This document shows, in pieces, positions 20,541 to 29,968 of a stretch of DNA of 42,784 bases (within the stretch, counting starts at the first letter, position 1; each line of letters opens with the position of its first letter). Made by a program: the position numbers and the translations under genes. The DNA is taken from assembly GCA_003427395.1 (NCBI GenBank), contig BFEA01000167.1, forward strand, positions 1,581,419 to 1,624,202, written 5' to 3'. The notes below the pieces were generated by a model. The model searched no databases, was not told the DNA's origin, and was given only the letters and a program-made list of their open reading frames with translations. The DNA comes from Chara braunii (Eukaryota > Streptophyta > Charophyceae > Charales > Characeae).

Positions 20541-21756
20541 GGTGGAGGTTATGCCACGTCGGAGGAGGTAGTTGAACCGGCGGAATCACCCATTCGTACG
20601 GATACGGGGGATACGCGGCGGGTTGAGCTGCAGCTAGATGTACAGGGGAGAGGTTGGGCTGCACGATTGCATTGGTTGCTGGTGGAGTGTTTTGGTACTC
20701 CATCCAGTACCTATTGCAACCTGAGCATCTCCCTCACCCCCTGCCTCGACATCGACCGACTCTTGCATACATACAAGAGTGCGTTGAATGGTACTCCCGT
20801 CCCTGCTTCACTTGGCCCTGTCTCTGCTACCTTCTTCAGTCGTCACTTCAATCTTCGTTGCTGGTTCCGGATGAGTAAATATGAATCGCGCTTCGAGCAT
20901 GATATGTCCGAACCTCTAGGTGTCCCGATTCCTAGCTATACGTCGCCTTCGACACCAGGTGCGTCGGATAGCCGATGATAGCGGTATATCATCACCAAGA
21001 ATCATCACCAAAAGTCGTTACAAAATGTGCGAACAGATTAATGGAGCACGCGCTCCATTTCCATAGCACAGGAAGAGGTACTAAGAGTAAGAACACAGTT
21101 CTAGACGAGCGTTTCCAAGCACAACTGTAGAGTCATTTGTCTAGATCACTAATGAGATAAAAATAATCACAATGCAGTTGTAGGTTTACATCTCGTAGCA
21201 TAACCACATCATAAAAGAGCGTGAAGAGTCTTCACGCTACAGACCTTCTCCTCTACTACTCAGACTGCTTCGAGAGTTGCCGCTACTCTTCAATAAATAC
21301 TATCCTTTCTCACCTCTAGATCTCCGGTGGCTCGTACTTCCACGTTTCCCGCCTAAGCAGGTCTTGCTAAGTATTCCAGCTCAGGGCATCGCAGGTTCTT
21401 CCTGCTACAAAACGTTGAAGCCCTTCGGTTTCGTGCCGCAGAAAACCTCTCGGACCACGCGACCTGTCGCATAGGGCCAAAATAATAATAAAATTGAAAA
21501 TTGAAAATCAAGATTTTAAAATTGAAAACCATAAAGGACAAAACATGGTCTGGCCAAGTCACTAGGACTCGGGACAAGTGTCGATTTGGTCAATCATCCC
21601 GGTCATGATTCATATTCACGGTTTCCAGGCAGATCTTTTTCCTTTTCATGCTGCTTGGCTGCAACCTGCAGGGCTTCCATCATTGATATTGATCGTGTCG
21701 CGTCGTTGATCCCATGTGCCCTGCACCATTGCGCGCCGAGGTACCAATATGCAGCC
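20541..21756. other. Upstream flank of the Penelope-like coding relic
   Basis: Contains the perfect hairpin AGCGTGAAG-AGT-CTTCACGCT (21218-21238), an A/T-rich patch (21480-21530) and the second copy of the GGCCAAGTCAC direct repeat (21543-21570). Probably the element's 5' untranslated part plus flanking debris. I looked for a hammerhead ribozyme core, common in Penelope-like elements, and did not see one. Confidence 0.4.
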
Positions 21757-22940
21757 TTGCTGTGCTGAGTTTTCTAAGTCTGTGTGTGTGCGCGTGCTTG
21801 CTGGTCTGTGTGCCTGTCTGAGTGCACGTCTGCCTGAGTGTGTGTGTGGCCCGACAGGGCACTCGTGTGTGTTGAGGCCCACGGGGCTGGTACTTACCGG
21901 TGGCCCTGACTTTGAGGGTTGCAGCGGGAAAAACAGTGAAGTAGCTGGGAGTAGGCCCGTGAGACTTGGGACAGCGGGGAAAAACACTCAAGTACCAGGT
22001 AGGCCGGTACCAGTCAAGTAGTGGGAGATGTGCTGGAACTGGAGGACGAGGAGAAGAAGACAAAAAGTTGGAAGTAGCGGTAGGCTAGAGGTAGGTGGGT
22101 ACCGGTCGAAGCAGCCTGAGTCTAGGGCCTGTGCACACGATAACAGAGCCTGCAATGATGTTTCCCTTCGAAAGGGAGGAGGCACCTGTTGTTTGGAGGC
22201 CGCGCGGCCTGGATGTCACCGCCCAAGAGGCAAGTAGGTCGCTGTATCTCCAGGAGGAGCGAGTAGCTCCTCCTCATTTGCGGTATGCAAGTTTGGGCGT
22301 CATGCTGCTTGAGCGGGCGCTGTGCCTGGCTATGGCGAGGAGCCCAGCTTGAGGAGGAGGAAGAAGGCGGCAAAGGAGAAAATGGGGAGGTACCTACCTG
22401 GCTATGCTGGACACCGTCTTCATCACCTCGGGCGCTGCATCTGGAAGGCCCCAGTTGGGGTGGTGCCGCATCAAGGGAGCTTCGAGGTAGAGTTAGGCAT
22501 GGCGGCCTAGAGAGCAGCGACTATAGCTGCTTGTGTTTGTCTTTTGCACAGGAGGTCGAAGCCCTTTGTAGTCCGCCATAGCCTTCGCATGTGAGAGGAA
22601 GGTAAAGAGGAAAGCCATGGCTATGGTGGACCTCTTCGTGCCGACAGTAAGAGGGAACTTCAGATATTGATTCTGGTTCGACCACTCGTTGTTATTATTA
22701 TTATTTTGGAGAAGGAAAAGAAAAAAAAAAAAAGATTGGTGGTGACAAGGAGGAGGAGGAGAGTGAAGAAAGGAGGATTTGTCATTGGTGTTGTTGGTGT
22801 ACATCTTCTTTTTCTTCCTTTCTTCTTCTTTGTTCTCCTTTGGTCACTATCTCTTTGCAAGTGCTCTCATTTCTTTTGCTATTGGGTGGCATTGGTTTTC
22901 CTTGTGAATTTGCCCTTTGGAAATAGCCAGGATCATAACA

Positions 22941-23700
22941 GCTGTCTGGATGGCAGCTAAAGGCTGGACAGTCGAAGTTAGGGCTGGCCCCACTTGTCTG
23001 CGAAGTACTCAGTTCAAACTTCAAAATCCTTGCAGACAGTCCACAAGGGCATAACTTTTTGTCTATGTCTAGATTACGGGGTCAACAGTCATGTCTCCTG
23101 CCCCAGAAGGGTCTCACAAAATTCCTTGGGTCAATAGGTACAGGGTCAAGGGTCGGAAGAGGCAACCTGTTCCTCCAGGAAGTGGTAGTTGATCAGCTCG
23201 AACTCCGGAAACGTAGTCTAAGAGTTAAAGATTTCTCTGGAGTCCACCACAGCCACAGATCTGATGCACAATGAAAAGTTGTCTGCGTTGCTCTGGAAGT
23301 TTCCAGGGTCTGTTGGGTCCAGGGACAGATTGCCGACAACAAGTCTGGGCCATCCAGTTCGAGGAATCTCGGCGGCATGAGGAGGCAACTGAGGCAGGCA
23401 TGGGCTGGTCAACACTAACAAAAAGAAGTTGCCTTCCCAATTGGCTCATTCATTGCATTGCACTGCTGAAGGGTTGACTGCTGCTCTATTCACTCCTCTA
23501 GGAGGCTGGAGAGGCATTTGCCAGGGAAAAGAAGGCAGCAACAGCCAGGAAGAGGAGAGAGAGAGAGAGAGTAACCATAGCTAGGAAGGGCGCCTGCACG
23601 TATAGATGTAGGATAGAGGTACGGTGAGGAAGAGGGTGATCAGGACTTGCGAGGAGGGAGAGAGTACGTGAGGTAAGCTTAGGTTGACTTACCTGTTGAC
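22941..23700. other. Anonymous stretch downstream of element 1
   Basis: No gene seen. A (GA)n run lies at 23550-23571. The frames here lack domains. Confidence 0.45.
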
Positions 23701-23701
23701 A

Positions 23702-23812
23702 CTGGTGTGTGGTGAAGCAGCGGTTTGCACTTGAAGACTGGAGGTGGCAGGCCACGCTGGTGTGTGGTGAAGCAGTGATTTTGACTTGAAGACTGGAGGT
23801 GGCAGGCTCCAA
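23702..23812. repeat. 55-bp tandem duplication
   Basis: CTGGTGTGTGGTGAAGCAG starts at 23702 and 23757. Both copies continue through ACTTGAAGACTGGAGGTGGC. Confidence 0.9.
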
Positions 23813-23924
23813 CCTCCATGGCTGAGCTTCTTTGTTGGAGGTTGGGCGCCTGGACAGAGTGCTTCAAGAAAAACTTCATCAGTTTAATCACGACAGTTCA
23901 AGATTCTGAAAAGGTGAGTTGTGG

Positions 23925-24008
23925 GTCAGAAGGTCCCGTAGAAGAAAGGAGCTGAAGGTTTGGTAGGAGGAACTGAACGTCCTGTAGAAGAAGGCAGAAC
24001 TGAAGGTC
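23925..24008. repeat. GAAGGTCCCG-type short tandem repeats (left of the insertion)
   Basis: Units such as GAAGGTCCCGTAGAAGAAA, GAACGTCCTGTAGAAGAAG and GAACTGAAGGTCCCG follow one another. Matching units (GAGCTGAAGGTCCCATGG) appear again at 31640-31690, on the far side of a 7.6-kb block. This suggests one repeat tract split by an insertion. Confidence 0.7.
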
Positions 24009-24795
24009 CCGTTGTCGAGCTCATTGGTCCAGCACCTCACTAACGGGGCGGGACCCTCCCGACCGCGTCACGCAGGAGTTGGTCTGATCCTCGTCGCGAA
24101 TACACATAGAGCTTCCGCAAGCCGCTCCGGCTGAGTGCGCCAGCCATACCTCTCGCAAGCCCCTACGAGAGGATAGGGCCTACGCGAGGCACAACTTACC
24201 TCCACTTTGTGGGAGTTGTCACCTCCCTTCGGTGGGCGTATCCCCGTCGAGCTACCAGTCCACAGTACGAAAGCTAATCAGTTGCAATCACAGAGGTGGA
24301 CCAGCCGAGGGCGTTTCTCGTACGCTGTAGCATAGGGGGTACGCGCGGTTTTAAACCTCTATTGGACCCGCACGCGAACCGACGCCTTGGGGGGTTGAGG
24401 TCCCAAGCGCGACCCGTCGTCAGTCGACTAGGACGCATCCCACATACCAAGCGTACACCAATCTAAGAACATATAAATTTAAACACGCATGCACACATTC
24501 ATATACAAAACGACACGGAACGAACAACGCAACGCATTCCTAGTCCCTTCAGTAACCATCCCATAACTCTCCGATGTGGAAATCGAATGGGCGTCGCGCA
24601 CGAGACTTAGTATAAAACCGCGCGGACACAGGGTCTTCTCATATCGACTAGCAATGGATGACTACGCAAGCAGTCGCAACAATGGCGTACTATGTAGTGC
24701 CCATAATCAAGCGGTCCCTCGTGGGTTTGAGTACCGCTTACGACACTCAAGTGTCACACTTGAAGTATCGTGGAGGTCTACCCCTTCACAATATT

Positions 24796-24819
24796 GCACG
24801 ACTGAAGGAACAGTCGTGC
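24796..24819. repeat. Perfect 9-bp hairpin
   Basis: GCACGACTG (24796-24804) and CAGTCGTGC (24811-24819) around AAGGAA. Role unknown. Confidence 0.7.
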
Positions 24820-25099
24820 GGCCTCAACAGCACCTCCGGCCTTTCGGCTGAGTTATCCGAGTGGGCAGGGCAAATAGGCTCTACGAGGGGGGTGATCCCT
24901 TCTATGCAGAGCCTGTGATCTGGGATGTCCTGGACAAGGACCTCGAATCCAGGCCCAGGACCAACGTCCGACTAAGAAATCTTTAAGAGGTAAACAATAG
25001 TAAACGGAGGGAATTTGTTGTTCTTTCTCAACCTCGACCCCGATTAAACCCTTAAGCGTGGGCTCCTTAGGCCACACGAAACACCAAACATAGATATGT

Positions 25100-25121
25100 A
25101 CATATATATATATATATATAA
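25100..25121. repeat. (TA)n microsatellite
   Basis: CATATATATATATATATATA run, followed 60 bp later by a shorter one (25178-25188). Confidence 0.9.
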
Positions 25122-25810
25122 AGGGAGATAAATATGTGACAATCACTTCTCATAGTCGCAGTGAGACTCCTCTCAGCCATATATATATGTATGTGATCGC
25201 ATGCAGTCAAATCCGAAGTCTGAACCACAAAACATACTTGCAATCACGTCAACAGAAGCCCACGCACCACACGGGGTCAACTTCAACCATTCTCTATGCT
25301 CATACCCCTCTCTTTAGCCCTGCAAGCCCCAACCTTTGTCCAACCTTCCATAATTAAATACTTTGTACCTTTGTTAAATGACCATTCAATAAAAGTCTGT
25401 GTGAAAACCTTAATAAAATAATAGAAACCACCTGGGTTAAAGCCTTTTAGGTTGAGCATTGAGGATGGATTGGAGTTGAGTCGTAGACCGACGAATCGCC
25501 AACCGGCCCGTTATCAGTGATAACAAAAGATGATCCTCGTGGGATCAAGCTGATTTTATTCCAGATCCTGAATCAAACGATCAAAAGGACCTGTAACACA
25601 AGACAGACTAATCCCCAAGCTAAATCTATAAGTCCATGGAGAATAATCTTCATATCACATTCTCACTCAAGGTCCTCCTATAAGCTAAGCCTAGGCCTAC
25701 CTCTAAGCCAGCACCCAACGCAAGGTAGACCTATGGCAACATCTCCCTTATTCAGGGTGGATTGCCAGAATTACCACCTGTCAAAATATAATCTAACTTA
25801 TTTAAACTAA

Positions 25811-26360
25811 GAAAATTTTGGCAGCGCTTCCCGTAGGAAAAGTGCCTTCTCAAAATTTATACTAACTCAAATATGAAATAAAAAACAATCTCTAATTTTG
25901 GAAAGTCAAATTTTGTTCAACTCCCTGAATTAGTAAAAATTTGGGAAACACTCCCTTTAGAAAAGAAGACTTTCTAGATTTTTACGAAGTCAGATATAAA
26001 CTCAGAGCAAAACCTGAGTTCAACTAAGACAGAATTTAACAGAATTTAACTAACTCCTTAGATTTGTAAAAATTTCGGCAACACCCCCTTCAGAAAAGTG
26101 CTAATCCAAGATTTATACAAAGCTAAGTTCAGAATCTAATGTGACTTTGACTTCTCAAGGTCCAATTTTGTCCAACTCCCTGAATTAGCAAAAATTTGGG
26201 CAGCATTCCCTTTAGAAAATGAGACTTTCCAGATTTACTAAGCCATATATAAAAGTCAGACAAGCTGAACTTTGAGAAGACAAAATTTGACTAACTCCTT
26301 GGTTTTGTAGAATTTCAGCAGCGCTTCCCGTAGAGAAAGTGACTTACCAAGATTTATACA
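25811..26360. repeat. Dimeric ~125-bp tandem array (five units)
   Basis: Units begin near 25811, 25933, 26067, 26188 and 26307. Units 1, 3 and 5 share GGCARCRCTTCCCGTAG-type text and AGATTTATAC. Units 2 and 4 share CTCCCTGAATTAG and TCCCTTTAGAAAA. The array is therefore A-B-A-B-A with a higher-order period of about 250 bp. AT-rich, no coding capacity. Confidence 0.85.
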
Positions 26361-26554
26361 AGACCAAGTATAATAAATGGTCGCAAAAAATGGAGAAATC
26401 GACCTAAGTGAAATAAACTTAGCTCAGAAAATGCATGAATTGAAACTAACTCCTATGGCTCTAGCACGTGGCAAGCATCTAAAGGAACTCACAAGCGGTT
26501 ATCGGGTAGCTGAAAATTCGGGAATGAAAATTTTGAAGTGAGAGTCTTCGGCAG

Positions 26555-26907
26555 TCTGAAAATCTTGAATGGTCTTGAAGTGGTGAATGGTCCGAAGACC
26601 CTGAAAACCACCTGTTTAGGCACGCCGCATCCTGAAGTGGTGAAGGGTGTTATAAAGTGGTCAAGTGAGAGTTTTGGGCAGTCTGAAAATCCTGAATGGT
26701 CCTGAAGTGGTGAAAGGTCCGAAGACCATGAAAACCACCCTCACCACTTGAGGATGCAGCCTGCCTAAACAGGTGTTTTTCAGGGCCTTCGGAGCTTTCA
26801 CCACTTCAAGACCATTCAAGATTTTCAAACCTGAATGGTCCTGAAGTGGTGAAAGGTCCGAAGACCCTCACTTGTTTAGGCAGGCTGCATCCTGAAGTGG
26901 TGAAGGG
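26555..26907. repeat. Direct/direct/inverted/direct repeat cluster
   Basis: A ~92-bp unit (TCTGAAAATCTTGAATGGTC ... CATCCTGAAGTGGTGAAGGG) occurs at 26555-26647. It recurs truncated at 26682-26737, reversed at 26738-26829, and again forward at 26829-26907. Copy two abuts the inverted copy, so the region can fold into a hairpin with arms of tens of base pairs. Confidence 0.85.
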
Positions 26908-27126
26908 TGTCATGAAGTGGTGATGAAAAATATGACTCTTGTTAACCTTCTCTCAAACAACTACTTGTCAACTGAAACTCAGACCAAGTAGTAATCTCAC
27001 TTAGTCACATGCAAGGCCAAACCACAAAGGTGAGTACTCTCACCAGCCCAAAGTCAAACTTATCAAACAATAGTTCATAGTCTTTCAATGATTTATCCCT
27101 TTATACCCGGTGTACATAAGGCATAA

Positions 27127-27850
27127 AGCTAGACCACCAAAACTTATGGAACATGTCTAGCTCATCCATTGAATATACACAACACAGGGCACCACAACTT
27201 TTCTCTTCTTTGGGTATATGACTAGGCCGCCCTAGTCGCCCTGAATTGTTTAAATATTCAAGTTTTATATAATTATCTGCACGTAGTCTTCTAAGGTAGC
27301 ATATGACTCAAACCTATCATCTTTAGCTCGAGGTTCAGCCTGCCCCTTCTTACCATAAGTTTATTCTTAGTTAATACTCTCTTCAGTTTGTGATAAGCTA
27401 TAGTCAGACCACCCAACTTATGGAACTTTGCCTGGCTAGCATGTTCATTAGTAGGATAGTAATAAAATATAGCCAAGTTATAACCTTTTGGTTCCAGCAC
27501 GTGCGTTGCATTAGACCAAGACCACCCAAACTTATGGAACATGTCTGGTCCTCTGCGTGATTCGTTCCCTTTAATAAAACAGGAAGGGGTTGAGCCACCC
27601 AAACTTATGGAACATGCTCAGACACCCTCGTTCATAATCAAAAGAAACTAAGAAAACCCAAAATAAACAAGGCAACCAAGCCACCCAAACTTATGGGACA
27701 ATGCTTGGTTCCTAAAAACTCAGCCACAGACAGCCCTCACAAGTTAGAGCAACCAGACCACCCAAACTTATGGAACATGTCTGGTCCTCCAGGCAATTCA
27801 AAAATAAACATAGCGCTGGGCCTCCCCAAACTTATGGAGACTTGCCCAGC
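27127..27850. repeat. Array of seven hairpins with a conserved loop and compensated stems
   Basis: The loop CACCCAAACTTATGGAACAT or a close variant (20-22 nt) is enclosed each time by complementary arms. Arms: 27127-27134/27155-27162 (AGCTAGAC/GTCTAGCT), 27403-27409/27430-27436 (one mismatch), 27514-27522/27543-27550 (one bulge), 27591-27595/27616-27620 (TGAGC/GCTCA), 27674-27681/27703-27710 (AACCAAGC/GCTTGGTT), 27752-27758/27779-27785 (ACCAGAC/GTCTGGT), 27815-27821/27844-27850 (GCTGGGC/GCCCAGC). The arms change sequence between copies but stay paired. The loop-closing pair is always C-G. CCA/TGG in the loop could add an inner stem. Spacer lengths are irregular. Confidence 0.85.
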
Positions 27851-27999
27851 CTTTGATAGACCCAGTCAGACTCGAGCAATACTGCCTTCCTCCCATCCTT
27901 CCCCCAGATGCAATCCCACAATCTGCTCTCAATCGGACAACAAAAGTGAAACTGACATTGCGCATACCTTCCTTTATTTAAGTCTGGTTTAAGTCCTGA

Positions 28000-29443
28000 A
28001 AGTCAAACTCAAAAGTCCAAGTAAGGGTGCACGCAGTATACTCAGTCAAACATAGCAAGAAGTACGCATATGGGTTATAGTTGGGTTTATAAAAGGAAAG
28101 CAATGGTTACCTCTCAGTTCCCTGCCTCCAGAACTCCTCCTGAGTTCTGACAGAGCTCCCGCAATCGGTGGGCTGACTCCCAACAGAGTCTTGCTGCGGT
28201 CCTACGGGTTGCAATCCCGCCTGCCGCCTTCCTCTTAGAACAGGATTAGACTTAGAGTAAGAAGGGCAGAAGGAGGGGTTTCATACGCTCGAGATATAAG
28301 AGAGGGACAACTCAACTCGCAGGAGAGGGCCTTGTAATCTTCAGCCGCCTGAGGGCCCCACAATGGTAGTTAGAATGCGCAGCAACAACTTGGTTAAGCA
28401 ATAGTCAAACTATTGGCTGCTGACTCCCTGAAAATCTCTCCAAATAGCAGCAACACTCCCCTTCTACGAGCTCGGTCCTTCCGCCATGCTTCGCGGCTTG
28501 AACTGTATCTAACCATAGCCCAAGACACTGGCTGTGGATCAAAAATAACGTGGTCTAACTGGTTGTACAGCGGGCAGAGTGCTCGTAGATACCGACTATG
28601 TAGTCCTCACCAAGCCTCATCAAGCACCCGGTTCACGATCGAACTCATGCTACCTCGTTCGGTAGGATGGGCAACGTACCAGCCAACGAGATAAGTAGTC
28701 AGCCCGCGACTCCCTCCTTGTTGTTCGCTTGCAGTTAGCTCGTTTCAACTGAATAGCCGCTCACCGGCCAACGGGTAAACTTGCAGACTCGCAGTTGGCC
28801 CTCGACCACTCCGTTTTGGCACGGTGGACAGCGCCTTCGGCTAAACAGGCAATCTTTCGATTTCTCGTCTGGTTTTCACGCTCCTTCTGTCGCCCGGACA
28901 AACAACGCTCCCATCCACAGGCAACTTTCACTTTTGTTGCTTGCCTCCAGTTATTCTAACGACTTCTTTACGCAAACTGCGAATGGATTCTCCCCACGAC
29001 CATGGCTAGATGCGTTACGCATTGGCCTCAATTACCTCGGTGACCAGGTTGGGTGGCCTTAATGATCCGGACGACGAGCAGCAAGTGTGACCAATGATGC
29101 TCGAATGAGGCTTCCAATCGCAGCGCGCTTGCTAGGACAACCGTGACAAAACCGTGTGATCCGATCATCCCTTCCGTCGCTCGAATAAGCAAGATCGCAA
29201 TCGGTCAAGGAAGTCCGTCTTTCGGCTCTCCCGCAAGTGTACACCGGGATGACGAGCATTACGAGGAGGGACAACGAAATGGCATTCCCGCTAGAGCACA
29301 AAGGAGATCGACGTTCTTCAATACGACTCTTCCCACGTGCTGCCTCCGTATCTTTCCACATACTCAAATGCCTCCCGCTTTTAACCATCCAGTCGCGCGC
29401 AGCTCTATCATTTACTACTCCGAAATTAGCATGTCTCTCTCAT
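28000..29443. other. Anonymous stretch inside the 7.6-kb insertion
   Basis: I see no gene. The frames 28413-28694 and 29143-29490 lack any domain. No tandem repeats stood out. Confidence 0.4.
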
Positions 29444-29968
29444 TTCTAACACCATCACTAACTTCGCCTAACCCAAAAACCCTTAGCTAGACTTTTCTTT
29501 CGTCCAATCTTTGCCCAAAAACGTGCGAGATACATACTCTTACTTCTTACTTCATCCCACTTCCCGGCTCCCTCGCACAACCCATTTTCTTACTAGCTTC
29601 CGTTCTACTAACCTAATCACCCAACTGACTTCGTAATCGAGTTCGCTACCCCTCAAAACCTCCGAATTGACTCTTCTCCCGCTTGTTTCCGACGAGGAAT
29701 GAGTAAGATCCGAGTTTTCTGCCTCTCCTTCTCGTCTTCCCCATCGCCATCTCCGCGCCCGTCACTTTCGTACTAACTCTCATCCTACTAATCCATTGCC
29801 AAAACTAACTTCAGTAACGGATTCGCCCGATGTAAAACCTCAACTTAACTTCGTCTCTCGCTTAGTTTAACTAAGAAACGAGTGAGACTCTTGATTTTTG
29901 ACTTTCTTCCATAGCTTTAATCGAGAACCTCCGCGCAGCAATTTTTCTTAGTACCGCCTAATCTACTA
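29444..29968. repeat. Diverged ~180-bp tandem repeat
   Basis: Two alignable units start near 29605 and 29785. They share CTACTAA, AACTTCRGTAA, ATTCGC/GTTCGC, AAAACCTC, a TTGACTCTTCTCCCGCTTG-type block, GAGTRAGA and a TTTCT block. A third, more diverged unit seems to precede them from 29444. Confidence 0.55.

Larger units (their letters stand above)
17954..21756 (-). mobile_element. Penelope-like retroelement remnant inserted in the 3' LTR
   Basis: A long minus-strand coding relic (about 20540 down to 18130) carries a charged N-terminal region, a GIY-YIG nuclease domain and a C-x-C plus HVRVR segment, in that order. No RT palm motif is present, so the catalytic half is deleted. A GIY-YIG placed upstream is the arrangement of the permuted Penelope-like lineage known from green algae (Chlamys/Naiad type). 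An imperfect ~26-bp direct repeat (17981-18006 and 21543-21570, GGCCAAGTCAC core) bounds the block. The word GCCTTGC occurs near both LTR breakpoints. Confidence 0.5.
17870..22940 (+). mobile_element. 3' LTR of element 1, split by a large insertion
   Basis: Starts TGTAATGACCTGCC at 17870 and matches the 5' LTR head to about 17953. It then breaks off and resumes near 21757 (CTGAGTTTTCTAAGTCTGTG), running to CCAGGATCATAACA at 22940. LTR sequence totals about 1.27 kb. The two LTRs of the element differ by many substitutions and indels, indicating an old insertion. The intervening 3.8 kb is a Penelope-like element remnant plus unassigned DNA. Confidence 0.8.

Noticed and set aside
20541-21570. 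Hammerhead ribozyme in the Penelope-like flank
   Set aside because: I looked for CTGATGA with a downstream GAAA on both strands and found no convincing core.
5674-22945. 5-bp target duplication for the whole of element 1
   Set aside because: GGCCG at the left and GCTGT at the right do not match, so I do not claim one.
23498-23812. Minus-strand frame ending in a hydrophobic signal-like stretch
   Set aside because: The frame overlaps a 55-bp tandem duplication and a GA run. The hydrophobic part is C-terminal and from low-complexity sequence.
24060-24110. Hammerhead-like CTGATCCTCGTCGCGAA
   Set aside because: The core lacks the required GA after CTGAT and no closing stems are evident.
27127-27850. 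CRISPR array
   Set aside because: Repeats have variable arms, irregular spacing and a eukaryotic context. No cas genes are present. The units are hairpins, not constant repeats with spacers.
28530-28665. tRNA gene
   Set aside because: TGGTCTAACTGG and a GGTTCACGATCGAAC stretch hint at pol III boxes, but no acceptor or anticodon stem can be formed.
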